Assembly (NCBI RefSeq): GCF_037645805.1
Contig: NZ_JBBEXE010000008.1
Span: 79,012-143,011 of the forward strand
Reading direction: 5' to 3'
DNA length: 64,000 nt
DNA from: Leptobacterium_A meishanense
Lineage (GTDB): Bacteria > Bacteroidota > Bacteroidia > Flavobacteriales > Flavobacteriaceae
Both the position numbers and the translations under genes were made by a program. Below the pieces are notes generated by a model. It was not told where the DNA came from. It made no database searches and saw nothing but the letters and a program-made list of their open reading frames with translations. Below, piece after piece: positions 16,901-25,313 of this stretch (position 1 is its first letter; each line of letters starts with the position of its first letter).

Positions 16901-18520
16901 TTAGTGATTAACGATACCAGCATACGAAATTCCGGTTAAACGGTGCATGTCATAGTTGAAGGTGGAGAGGTCTTCTCTACTAAACTTTGAAATAGTATTA
17001 TGCCCGCAAGCCCGGGCAATAACCTTAATAAGGTCATTTGTGGCATTAAAATAATTATAAAGTTGTTTTGCAGAAGATTCGATAATAAGCCTAGTCCGCA
17101 AGGACTCTTTTTGAGTAGCAATACCTACAGGACAATTGTTCGTGCCACAAGCCCGCATACCCAAACAACCGATGGCCTGTAATGCGGAATTAGAAACAGC
17201 AATAGCATCTGCCCCTAACATAAGTGCTTTTGTAAAATCTTCTGCAATCCGGAGCCCTCCGGTAATAACAAGTGTAATATCTGTAGCCTTTTGTTCATCC
17301 AAATATTTTCGAGTTCTTACCAAAGCAGGAATGGTAGGGATATTAATATTATCTCTTAAGATAGTGGGCGCAGAACCTGTACCTCCGCCTCGTCCATCAA
17401 GGATGATGTAATCTACACCCACATCTAGGGCAAATTGAATATCTTTTTCTATGTGGCTTGCTGCTATCTTAAAACCAATAGGGATACCTCCGGTTCGTTC
17501 TCGTACTTTTTCTGCAAATGCTTTAAAATCTTCCACACCATGAAAATCAGGAAAAGTTGCCGGTGAAATAGCTGTTTCTCCTTTTTTCAACCCTCTTACC
17601 CGTGCAATTTCCTCACTTACTTTGTTTCCTGGCAAATGCCCACCAGTACCTGTTTTGGCCCCTTGTCCTCCCTTAAAATGAAATGCTTGTACGTTATCGA
17701 GCTTATCCCATGAAAACCCAAATTGAGCAGACGCCAACTCATAAAAGTATTTTGAGTTGTTTTGCTGCTCTTCCGGGAGCATGCCCCCTTCTCCGGAACA
17801 AATGCCCGTTCCGGCCATTTCAGCCCCTTTTGAAAGCGCTATTTTGGCCTCTCTGGAAAGTGCACCAAAACTCATGTCTGAGACAAAAAGAGGGATGTCT
17901 AAAATAAGTGGTTTTTTAGCTCTTGGACCAATAGCAACCTTAGTGGCAACCGCCTCTTCATCCAACAATGGCCTTGAAGCCAATTGTGCAGGTAAAAATT
18001 GGATGTCGTTCCATTGGGGAAGAGTGTTTCTGTCCACTCCCATTGAAGCTGAAAATCCATGGTGACCAATATTTTTCAAGCCGTTTTTGGCCAATTCTTT
18101 AATATACCCGGTGTAAGGTTCAGTGTCTTCAGGATGTGTGTCGGCATAGGTTCCCAAATAATCATTTCTATTAAAAGGCTGGGGATGTGATTTTTCAAAT
18201 TCCGTAATTTCATTTTCATCAATCAAGAGGGAACCACCTTCTATGTATTCTTTAAATTTATGAAGTTGTTCATCATTGTTATATTCGCTGATCCCTGTAT
18301 CATACCGGTAATCCCATCCATGGACCCCACAAATGAGGTTTTGTCCATCGATATGGCCATCAGCAAGTAAAGCGCCTCTGTGATGGCATCGCCCGTAGAG
18401 TACAGATATCCCTTTTTCATGCTTTATAATGACTAAATCGGTATTCTTTACCAAAGCATACGCAGGGTTTTTTTCTTTTAGTGAACTTATTTTTGCAATT
18501 TCAATCAGCTTCTTTGACAT
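16901..18520 (-). CDS. Rieske domain-glutamate synthase (FMN) fusion
   Basis: A 539-residue protein with two parts. Residues 1-85 form a Rieske [2Fe-2S] domain with ligands C45-x-H47 (GRCHHRG) and C64-x2-H67 (CGVHGW). From about residue 150 it is the FMN-binding glutamate synthase core: FGALSREAKIALSKGAEMAG, GQGAKTGTGGHLPGNKV, YIILDGRGGGTGSAPTI and the Fe-S cluster motif CGTNNCPVGIATQ. No glutaminase domain is present, so ammonia or another donor must be used, or the reaction is not glutamate synthesis. Rieske fusion suggests electron delivery from a ferredoxin-like partner. It is probably cytoplasmic, since no signal peptide is seen. Confidence 0.9.
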   Translation of the reverse strand: MSKKLIEIAKISSLKEKNPAYALVKNTDLVIIKHEKGISVLYGRCHHRGALLADGHIDGQNLICGVHGWDYRYDTGISEYNNDEQLHKFKEYIEGGSLLIDENEITEFEKSHPQPFNRNDYLGTYADTHPEDTEPYTGYIKELAKNGLKNIGHHGFSASMGVDRNTLPQWNDIQFLPAQLASRPLLDEEAVATKVAIGPRAKKPLILDIPLFVSDMSFGALSREAKIALSKGAEMAGTGICSGEGGMLPEEQQNNSKYFYELASAQFGFSWDKLDNVQAFHFKGGQGAKTGTGGHLPGNKVSEEIARVRGLKKGETAISPATFPDFHGVEDFKAFAEKVRERTGGIPIGFKIAASHIEKDIQFALDVGVDYIILDGRGGGTGSAPTILRDNINIPTIPALVRTRKYLDEQKATDITLVITGGLRIAEDFTKALMLGADAIAVSNSALQAIGCLGMRACGTNNCPVGIATQKESLRTRLIIESSAKQLYNYFNATNDLIKVIARACGHNTISKFSREDLSTFNYDMHRLTGISYAGIVNH

Positions 18521-18606
18521 TTAGAAAAAGTATATGTTAGTAGTCTTGTAAGTTACTATTTTATGTCGGAATAGATGAGTGGTAATTACATTTGCTTAAT
18601 TATGGA

Positions 18607-19587
18607 TTATATCGCCATCAAATTACATCCCCTTATATCGGAATGGTCAAAACGGCCCAATACTTCAAAGTTTCCGTTGGAGTAGATTTTTCCTAAGTCT
18701 TGCGTAGCAATAAATGAGCAGGAGTTTACATTGGCAAGGTCAATGATATTGATCCCCCCGGTTTTTTCCGGTTGTTGAAGCGACAGGGCATCTTCCGTAT
18801 CACGTGTGAAAACTTTCATCCATGGAGGGCATTTATAGATTCCATTTTCTTTTGAATAGGCTTGAGAAAGGAGTTCGGTCATGCCATATTCGGAATGAAT
18901 GGAAGGAACACTAAAACCCTTGCAAAGAATGGTATGCAGTTCTTTACGGATAAGCTCTTTTCGCCTTCCTTTCATACCACCGGTTTCCATAACAATTGTA
19001 TTTTTTAAAGAAAGAGGAGGGAATGCTTCCACAAAGTCTAGCAATGCAAAAGAAACGCCGATGAGCATTACTTTTTTGCATGTTGTGTCTAGCCATTGGA
19101 GTTTTTCATAGAGTTCTTTTGTATTGTGAAGGTAGAAACCGCTTTCGGGATTATTTGTTTTTTTTATAAGCTCAGTAACCATGTAAATGAGTGATGAGCC
19201 TTCTCTTTCCAGATAAGAAGGGAGCAATGCCAGGATAATGTATTCGCTTGGGTCACCATAAAAATATTTAAAACTTTTTAAGAAGCTTTTTTTATAAATA
19301 TTGAGATCGTAGACATAATGTTTACTAGGCTCAACTCCGGTGGTGCTACTGCTTGTAAATACTTTTTGTGCTTTTTGACTTCCTGAGATAATTTGATGTG
19401 TTTTGAAAAACTGAATAGGCAAACAAGGGATTTCGATACTTTTACAAATTTTGGAAGGGATTATTTTTAAATGATCACAAAAGGTTTTATATGTCTTGTT
19501 GTTATTATACTGGTAATCAAAAATTTGAAGAGCTGTATTTTCAAATTCAGCATTAGAAGCGATATTAAAAATAGAAGCACTATCCAT
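18607..19587 (-). CDS. LuxE/PaaK-like acyl-protein synthetase
   Basis: A 326-residue protein of the LuxE type. LPIQFFKTHQIISG is the typical N-terminal stretch, and VFTSSSTTGVEPSKHYV is the nucleotide-binding loop of acyl-adenylating enzymes. VMETGGMKGRRKELIRKELH and SEYGMTELLSQAY (the adenylation motif) follow. Family members activate acyl groups with ATP and load them on a protein or CoA. No luciferase or reductase partner is in the window; in Flavobacteria such genes are thought to serve O-antigen or flexirubin-like chemistry, which I cannot confirm here. A hairpin terminator isolates it from the gene upstream. Confidence 0.85.
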   Translation of the reverse strand: MDSASIFNIASNAEFENTALQIFDYQYNNNKTYKTFCDHLKIIPSKICKSIEIPCLPIQFFKTHQIISGSQKAQKVFTSSSTTGVEPSKHYVYDLNIYKKSFLKSFKYFYGDPSEYIILALLPSYLEREGSSLIYMVTELIKKTNNPESGFYLHNTKELYEKLQWLDTTCKKVMLIGVSFALLDFVEAFPPLSLKNTIVMETGGMKGRRKELIRKELHTILCKGFSVPSIHSEYGMTELLSQAYSKENGIYKCPPWMKVFTRDTEDALSLQQPEKTGGINIIDLANVNSCSFIATQDLGKIYSNGNFEVLGRFDHSDIRGCNLMAI

Positions 19588-19620
19588 TGAAAGAAATTAT
19601 AAGACAAATGTAGATAAAAT

Positions 19621-19657
19621 AAAAAAGCCCTTCTCTACTAAAAAGAAGGGCTTTTAT
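19621..19657 (-). terminator. intrinsic terminator after the T9SS mini-protein gene
   Basis: A 12-bp perfect stem (AAAAGCCCTTCT 19623-19634 with AGAAGGGCTTTT 19644-19655) with a 9-nt loop. On the minus strand it ends in a T-rich run. Confidence 0.85.
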
Positions 19658-19673
19658 AATTTTTAGGGTTTCT

Positions 19674-20036
19674 TTATCGTATTACAAGTTTCCGAGTGAT
19701 CGTGGTATTTTCTTCGGTTACTTTTAGAAGATATACTCCGGAACTTAATTCAGCTAAATTTAATGTATTGTTATTAGTTAATTGTGTTTTTAGGACTTGT
19801 TTTCCTAACACATCATAAATTGAAATGTCTTTTGCAAAATTCTTTTTAGTTATAATTGTTAAATACCCACTGGTAACAGGGTTTGGGTACATTTTAAAAC
19901 CTTCAATATTAGGCTGTTGAATTACTTCAGAAGTTAATGAAGCAGAGTTGGTCGGGTTTTCATAAAGATCGGGCTGTCCCGGGGACAGTTGCATGACTAA
20001 TAGGGCAATAAAAGTCAGCACGTAATGTTTTTTCAT
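19674..20036 (-). CDS. secreted mini-protein ending in a type IX sorting domain
   Basis: A 120-residue protein with a signal peptide (MKKHYVLTFIALLVMQLSPG, cut near Gly20). A linker of about 25 residues is followed by a complete Por-secretion tail: FKMYPNPVTSGYLTIITKK, SIYDVLGKQVLK, LNLAELSSGVYLLKV and a final TRKLVIR. These are the hallmarks of TIGR04183. Apart from the tail there is no room for an enzymatic or adhesive domain, so the mature part exported would be only about 25 residues. It may be a remnant of a larger T9SS cargo gene or a genuine small cargo. It has its own terminator. Confidence 0.88.
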   Translation of the reverse strand: MKKHYVLTFIALLVMQLSPGQPDLYENPTNSASLTSEVIQQPNIEGFKMYPNPVTSGYLTIITKKNFAKDISIYDVLGKQVLKTQLTNNNTLNLAELSSGVYLLKVTEENTTITRKLVIR

Positions 20037-20154
20037 GGTTCAAAATCTATTTATTGGTGTTAAGTTATAAACAAATATAATAAATTTTGAGTATGTACGT
20101 TTCTAAAACTTTATTAAAATTTTGACTTTTAACTGATTGAATGTTAAATATATG

Positions 20155-20186
20155 AAAAAAGTACCGCCAGTAGAGCGGTACTTTTT
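20155..20186 (-). terminator. intrinsic terminator after the TonB receptor/lipoprotein operon
   Basis: A 12-bp perfect stem (AAAAAGTACCGC 20156-20167 with GCGGTACTTTTT 20175-20186), loop of 7 nt, T-run on the minus strand. It lies 26 bp after the lipoprotein stop. Confidence 0.85.
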
Positions 20187-20211
20187 ATTTATATATTTTA
20201 ACAGTACTTAA

Positions 20212-21570
20212 TTATAATCTTACCCAGCCGTCTGTCCAAGTATCTGTATCCGTTAGTGCACCTGCATATGGAGCAGAAGTAAAGAAGCCTCCTAAGGTAG
20301 CAGGATCAAAATTATTTACACCATCCGTAGCATTTGTATACTGATAGGTTCCTCTAAACCCGCTTACTGAGAAACCAGCAGGGATGTCTGTACCTGCAGT
20401 ATTAAATGGCACTCCTGAGCCATCTAATGTATAGTTATAGAAGGTAGCAAAATCATTTAAATCGATAGTAGCAGTACCTCCATGATCTAAATCAAAAGAG
20501 CTTACATTATTGATGATAGAGAAAGACACAGAAACTTCACCATTGTTATGGTTAATAAGTGTTTGGTCATCATCCACTTCAATTCCTTTTCCGGGGAACC
20601 CTTGGATGATTACATTGTATGCTGTTACTTTAGTTCCTGCACGGAATTCAATCCCTTTGTTTTCACCATCACCATCATCAGCACCTATTAACGTTACGTT
20701 TGAAATCGTTGGGTTTGAGAAAGGAGCGGCATCCGGATCAGAAGACAAGTTGTCTGCTTCAATACCTTTATCACCATCTACGGAAGATTGCTGTGCGATC
20801 CAAAATTGACCATTACCAACCCATCCGTCAGTCCAGTCAAAAGAATCATCTTGTGCACCTGTAGATACTAGATATTTTGCATTTACAGTACCTCCAAAGA
20901 ATTCGAATCCGTCATCTAACCCCTGGAATACTTGTACAAATTCAATAGTAGTAGCATCTCCTACACCGTATAGCGAAAGGCCGTTGAATTCAGATTCTGC
21001 ATTAATTTTACCACCGGTATATTCTAAACGCACATAACGTAAAGTTCCTGAGTTGTCATTGGCATCACTTCCTCCGTAAGTAAGCCCTGCTACTTCTGCA
21101 GTTGCTGTAGTTCCTCTGTTTATAGGTGCTCTACCGGCAATTACCAAGCCTCCCCAGTCGCCAGGGTTTGGTGTAGACTGATTGGAAGTAAATACGATTG
21201 GGTTATTAGCAGTTCCTTGTGCATCAATAGTGCCTCCTTGACGGATCGCTAAGAAAGAAAACACCCCATTTTCACTTCCGGCCTCAATGCGTGTTCCAGC
21301 AGGGATGGTTAAAGTTACCCCATCGTTAATGAAGACACCTCCTCTTAATTCATAAGTGATATCAGCATCTAATGTCATGTCAGTAGTAATGTCACCGATA
21401 AGCTCAACGCGGTCATTTCCATTATTACCACCAGTATCGGGAGCATTATTGTTGATAGTATCGCCTTCAATAATAATATCTCCAATACTATCGTCATTTT
21501 GTGTACATGCTTGGAATACCAATGTTATAGCTATCAGTACTCCTAAAAATAGTTTATTAGTTTTCATCAT
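20212..21570 (-). CDS. surface lipoprotein, beta-helix-like, partner of TonB receptor
   Basis: A 452-residue lipoprotein (signal MMKTNKLFLGVLIAITLVFQ, then ACT with the lipidated Cys22). A low-complexity acidic linker rich in Asp, Asn and Gly follows. The body has repeated short strands and Gly/Asp turns (TLTIPAGTRIEAGSENGVFS, NNPIVFTSNQS, LRYVRLEYTGGKIN) like a right-handed beta-helix. No catalytic motif was recognised. It lies 38 bp downstream of the TonB receptor gene and is probably co-expressed. A role in capturing or processing the ligand of that receptor is inferred. The opposite PhoB/PhoR-type genes hint at phosphate. Confidence 0.8.
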   Translation of the reverse strand: MMKTNKLFLGVLIAITLVFQACTQNDDSIGDIIIEGDTINNNAPDTGGNNGNDRVELIGDITTDMTLDADITYELRGGVFINDGVTLTIPAGTRIEAGSENGVFSFLAIRQGGTIDAQGTANNPIVFTSNQSTPNPGDWGGLVIAGRAPINRGTTATAEVAGLTYGGSDANDNSGTLRYVRLEYTGGKINAESEFNGLSLYGVGDATTIEFVQVFQGLDDGFEFFGGTVNAKYLVSTGAQDDSFDWTDGWVGNGQFWIAQQSSVDGDKGIEADNLSSDPDAAPFSNPTISNVTLIGADDGDGENKGIEFRAGTKVTAYNVIIQGFPGKGIEVDDDQTLINHNNGEVSVSFSIINNVSSFDLDHGGTATIDLNDFATFYNYTLDGSGVPFNTAGTDIPAGFSVSGFRGTYQYTNATDGVNNFDPATLGGFFTSAPYAGALTDTDTWTDGWVRL

Positions 21571-21608
21571 TTTTAATTAATTTAATTGTAATTGTTTTTT
21601 ATTTGTAT

Positions 21609-24446
21609 TTAAAATTTATATGTAAGGCCTAGACTAAAATCCATTCCCAGTTTAAAAGAGCTTACGGTAAATTCGCGATTTAGATCTTCTTGATCTTGAT
21701 AGCGTTCAATAGTAGGGTTTAATAAATTTTTCCCTTTTATAGAAACCTCCCAATGGTCGCCAATACTATCTTGGAAATTAAAATTCAAGGTGCCGAACCC
21801 TTTTTCGAAAACATCTCCGATGGTGTTTCCTCCTGCAGCATAGATCCGGTCACCAAAGAAATTAAAGTCAAGCGTAGAGGATATTTTATGATTGCCAAAT
21901 TCTTTAGCATAATTGATGTCAGCATTTACGATATAGGGCGATGCTCCTTGTAACTTTCTTTTGGTATTGGTAGGCACAATAGATACTGGTTCGCTGGAAC
22001 CTCCTAAATCAAAATCAATAGTAGTATTAGAGTCTATGGATACTTCAGTAATCATACCGGTAGCATTTACACCAAACGTCCAATTGTCCCACCCGGTATC
22101 TTCTCCCCCTCCAAACCATTTACTGAGTTTTTGGCGGTATTCAAATTCGATCCCGAAGATGGTGGCATCTTCTGAGTTGATAAAAGAGTTATTGTTATTT
22201 GCAGAAGACGTACGCACTTTTTCAATAGGCTTGTCTAGGTATTTGGCAAAAGCTGTAAAGGCAATGAGTTCTCCTGCTTCTGGGAATATTTCGTATTTAA
22301 TGTCTACATTGTAATTGTCAGAATTGACCAGACCGGGGTTACCAATAGTTACCTCAAAGACATCTTCATCTAAAAAGGGTGCTGTTTCTGTGAATAATGG
22401 CAGTGTAACTGTTTTACTGGCTGCAAAACGAAGGTTAGAGGTTTCGCTAAGTGCATATTTAAAACCTAATGAAGGCAAGACAAATGTTTCATCGATGGTT
22501 CCTTTTAAGAAGTCCAAGGAAATACTTCCTTCAGGACGGAAAAAGATGTTTTGGGTAAATTCTTCTACACGTATACCGGCTAATAGTGTAAACTTATCAC
22601 TTGTAGCCCACTGAAGGTCTGCAAACCCGGCATAGTTGTCAAAGTCAGCCTTGTATGTATTTTGTGGTCGTTGGAACTCTAATACATGATAGGTTTCGTT
22701 TTCAAAATTTTCTTGATTTAAAAGTGCATCAGGATTGTTAATGTCAACAGGTACATTCTCCAGTTGGTCAAAAATGATATTTAGCTGATTGGCTTCAAAA
22801 TTTCTTCGTTTGTCGCGCACATTGCTACCTATAGTCAACTTGCTTTTATATAAGCCGTCTTCATCTTTATCAAAGTTGATATCTAAACTTACGTTTGTAG
22901 AAATATCATGCTCTGTTAATTCTTGCCAAAAGCGTTGGTTGTTACCGGCGTCAGGGTTTCCAATATTTCCAAACACGACGTCTCCATTAGCTAATTCAGT
23001 AAAAAATAATTGACGCCTGTCTGGAATATTGCCTAATGTATAATTGTATGCGGTGCCCCAATTCAATACATATTTTCGATCATTGAACTTATGTTGTCCT
23101 TTTAACTGGTTCGTAATCAAGCTATTTTGCTGATAGGTACCTCTTCGTATTGATAAAATAAGCTCGTCTAACTCTCCGGGCTCTCCGGCAATTTCCCTAA
23201 GCTCGTCTTGGGTGTCGTTTACCCAAAGGGTGGTAAAGGAAAGTGTATTATTAGGGTCAAAACGGTACGTAAGACTTCCTAAAGCGGTTGCATTGGTTTT
23301 GTATGTATAACGCTCATAGAAACCTTCGAGCGAGGACCTGAAGATTTCACCATCTGCATTTCGGACAGTTTCAAAACCATCTTCGGTAGCGTTTCGTTCA
23401 GAACTGAAAGCCAAGCTAAAAAGGAGATCTAATTGGTCTTCATTTTTAAAATTGAAGCGTTTTCCACCTGAAATACTTAACCCAATATTTGGAAGGTTGT
23501 TGAAACGTTCTTCCGGGTTGAAAGAAGTATCGAATTGATATATGGGTATTAATCGGCTATCGTAAGATAGATCAGGGATTCGTTGAAATGCTTTTACAAT
23601 GGATGGGATCCTGCGGGCACCGTCGTCAATTCCGAAAAAGTCATATTTTCCACCATTCAATAAGAAGAAATCCCCAAAAGTAGCATTGGAGTTAGCACCT
23701 GTGCTTAAACCGATTTGTAGAAAACCAGCTCCAGGGTTCTCTTTGGTATTGATATCAACACTTGCGCCGGCATAATCACCATATAAAAGTGGAGAATATG
23801 TTTTGAAGATCCCTAAATTTTCCACAATATTCGTTGGGAAAATATCCAGGGTTATCAATTTTTGTTTGGGGTTTAGTGAAGGCAATGGAAACCCGTTCAA
23901 ATAAGCATTGTTGTAACGGTCCCCTAAACCTCTTACATACAGTTTATTACTTTGTGTAGCAACACCACTTGCTTTTGAAAGCCCGGTAGCCACATCACTA
24001 ATACCTCTTATAGAGAGCTCTTCTGAACCTATTTTAGTTTGAATGGTAGCAGCATTTTTTTGCTCTAGCAAAAGGGCTATTTGCGATTCTTTCCTTACAG
24101 TAGTAGTGATAACCACTTCGTCTAATGCTTGTGCATCCTGGCTTAACCCGGCATTTATTTCAGTTACTTTACCGGCAACAACTTCTACATTTGGAATTTC
24201 CAGTGTTTGATAACCTATAAAACTTATAACTACTATATACGTTCCCGGGGCTATATTTCCAATTTGGTATAACCCGTCAAAATCAGTAGTAGTCCCTTTT
24301 GTAGTTCCTTTTATGAGGATATTTGCAAATGGGAGCGGGTCATCATTTAGCTCTTTATCAGTTATTTTACCAACAATACTTCCTTGCTCTTGTGCTAGGG
24401 ATGCAGTAGTAATCAAAAGTGCTAACAGTATAAATAGGTACTTCAT
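21609..24446 (-). CDS. TonB-dependent outer-membrane receptor with carboxypeptidase-like N-domain
   Basis: A 945-residue outer-membrane transporter. A signal peptide (MKYLFILLALLITTASLAQ) is followed by a carboxypeptidase-D regulatory-like domain (GSIVGKITDKELNDDPLPFA, then TTTDFDGLYQIGNIAPGTY). A plug domain is next, with ELSIRGISDVATGLSKASGV and VRGLGDRYNNAYLNGFPLP. A beta-barrel of about 700 residues ends in SLGLTYKF with the expected terminal Phe. I chose ATG 24446 because the signal peptide starts there; an upstream in-frame ATG at 24473 adds nine residues. It has no SusD partner, so it belongs to the siderophore/small-ligand type of receptor. It is divergent from the two-component system. 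Confidence 0.93.
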   Translation of the reverse strand: MKYLFILLALLITTASLAQEQGSIVGKITDKELNDDPLPFANILIKGTTKGTTTDFDGLYQIGNIAPGTYIVVISFIGYQTLEIPNVEVVAGKVTEINAGLSQDAQALDEVVITTTVRKESQIALLLEQKNAATIQTKIGSEELSIRGISDVATGLSKASGVATQSNKLYVRGLGDRYNNAYLNGFPLPSLNPKQKLITLDIFPTNIVENLGIFKTYSPLLYGDYAGASVDINTKENPGAGFLQIGLSTGANSNATFGDFFLLNGGKYDFFGIDDGARRIPSIVKAFQRIPDLSYDSRLIPIYQFDTSFNPEERFNNLPNIGLSISGGKRFNFKNEDQLDLLFSLAFSSERNATEDGFETVRNADGEIFRSSLEGFYERYTYKTNATALGSLTYRFDPNNTLSFTTLWVNDTQDELREIAGEPGELDELILSIRRGTYQQNSLITNQLKGQHKFNDRKYVLNWGTAYNYTLGNIPDRRQLFFTELANGDVVFGNIGNPDAGNNQRFWQELTEHDISTNVSLDINFDKDEDGLYKSKLTIGSNVRDKRRNFEANQLNIIFDQLENVPVDINNPDALLNQENFENETYHVLEFQRPQNTYKADFDNYAGFADLQWATSDKFTLLAGIRVEEFTQNIFFRPEGSISLDFLKGTIDETFVLPSLGFKYALSETSNLRFAASKTVTLPLFTETAPFLDEDVFEVTIGNPGLVNSDNYNVDIKYEIFPEAGELIAFTAFAKYLDKPIEKVRTSSANNNNSFINSEDATIFGIEFEYRQKLSKWFGGGEDTGWDNWTFGVNATGMITEVSIDSNTTIDFDLGGSSEPVSIVPTNTKRKLQGASPYIVNADINYAKEFGNHKISSTLDFNFFGDRIYAAGGNTIGDVFEKGFGTLNFNFQDSIGDHWEVSIKGKNLLNPTIERYQDQEDLNREFTVSSFKLGMDFSLGLTYKF

Positions 24447-24531
24447 CTTGTTTTTTATAAATTCACGAGGCAAATAAACAAGCTGATTGTAAAGATGGAG
24501 TTATACACAAGTTAAACGTCCGTAATCTAAA

Positions 24532-24568
24532 TGTTACCTTTGTGTTATGATATTAAATGAATGTTAAC
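24532..24568 (+). promoter_or_regulatory. promoter of the phoB-like gene with Pho-box-like direct repeats
   Basis: TACCTTTG at 24535-24542 matches the -7 consensus. Around it are direct repeats TGTTACC (24532-24538), TGTTATG (24543-24549) and TGTTAAC (24562-24568). The first two are 11 bp apart, the spacing of PhoB/PhoP tandem half-sites. Autoregulation by the encoded response regulator is possible. Confidence 0.45.
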
Positions 24569-24626
24569 CGCTTCTCTTTTTTAATATTATCTTTATTTTT
24601 GAGAGAAAATCACAACCAAAATCACA

Positions 24627-25313
24627 ATGAAAAAAAAGGATATTAAAATTCTACTTGTTGATGATGAACCGGATATATTAGAGATTATTGGGTATAATTT
24701 AAGTACAGAAGGATATCAGGTCTCAACAGCTAAAAATGGTGTTGAGGCTGTTTCAAAAGCTAAAAAAGAAGAACCACATCTTATCATTATGGATGTAATG
24801 ATGCCTGAAATGGATGGTATTGAAGCTTGTGAGCAGATAAGAAAAATCCCTAAGTTAAATAATGCCATCATTACTTTTTTGACTGCCCGGGGAGAAGATT
24901 ATTCGCAAGTAGCAGGGTTTGAAGCAGGAGCAGATGATTATATTACAAAACCTATAAAACCTAAGGTGCTGGTCAGTAAGGTAAAAGCATTGTTAAGGCG
25001 ATTAAAAGAGGAAAGTCAAGAAGCGTCCACTATTAACAAAATAGGAGATTTAGTGATTAATCGTGATGAGTATAAAATTGTAAAAAATAGTAAAGAGATT
25101 ATTTTACCACGCAAAGAATTTGAACTCCTCTCATTATTAGCTTCTAGACCAGGTAAAGTTTTTAAAAGAGAAGAGATTTTAGACAAAGTATGGGGCAACG
25201 AGGTAATTGTTGGGGGGAGAACTATAGATGTCCATATTCGAAAACTTCGGGAAAAGATTGGGGATAACCACTTCAAGACAGTAAAAGGAGTAGGTTATAA
25301 GTACGTGCTTTAA
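24627..25313 (+). CDS. PhoB-like OmpR-family response regulator
   Basis: A 228-residue two-component regulator. The receiver domain shows the acidic pocket (LLVDDEPDILE), the phosphorylation site MDVMMPEMDG near residue 55, the Thr of FLTARGED and the Lys of DDYITKPIKP. The C-terminal winged helix includes PRKEFELLSLLASRPGKVF and GRTIDVHIRKLREKIG. It acts as a phosphorylated DNA-binding activator. The nearest named relatives are PhoB/PhoP proteins. Its stop overlaps the kinase start by one base. The divergent TonB receptor/lipoprotein pair are likely targets. Confidence 0.93.
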   Translation: MKKKDIKILLVDDEPDILEIIGYNLSTEGYQVSTAKNGVEAVSKAKKEEPHLIIMDVMMPEMDGIEACEQIRKIPKLNNAIITFLTARGEDYSQVAGFEAGADDYITKPIKPKVLVSKVKALLRRLKEESQEASTINKIGDLVINRDEYKIVKNSKEIILPRKEFELLSLLASRPGKVFKREEILDKVWGNEVIVGGRTIDVHIRKLREKIGDNHFKTVKGVGYKYVL

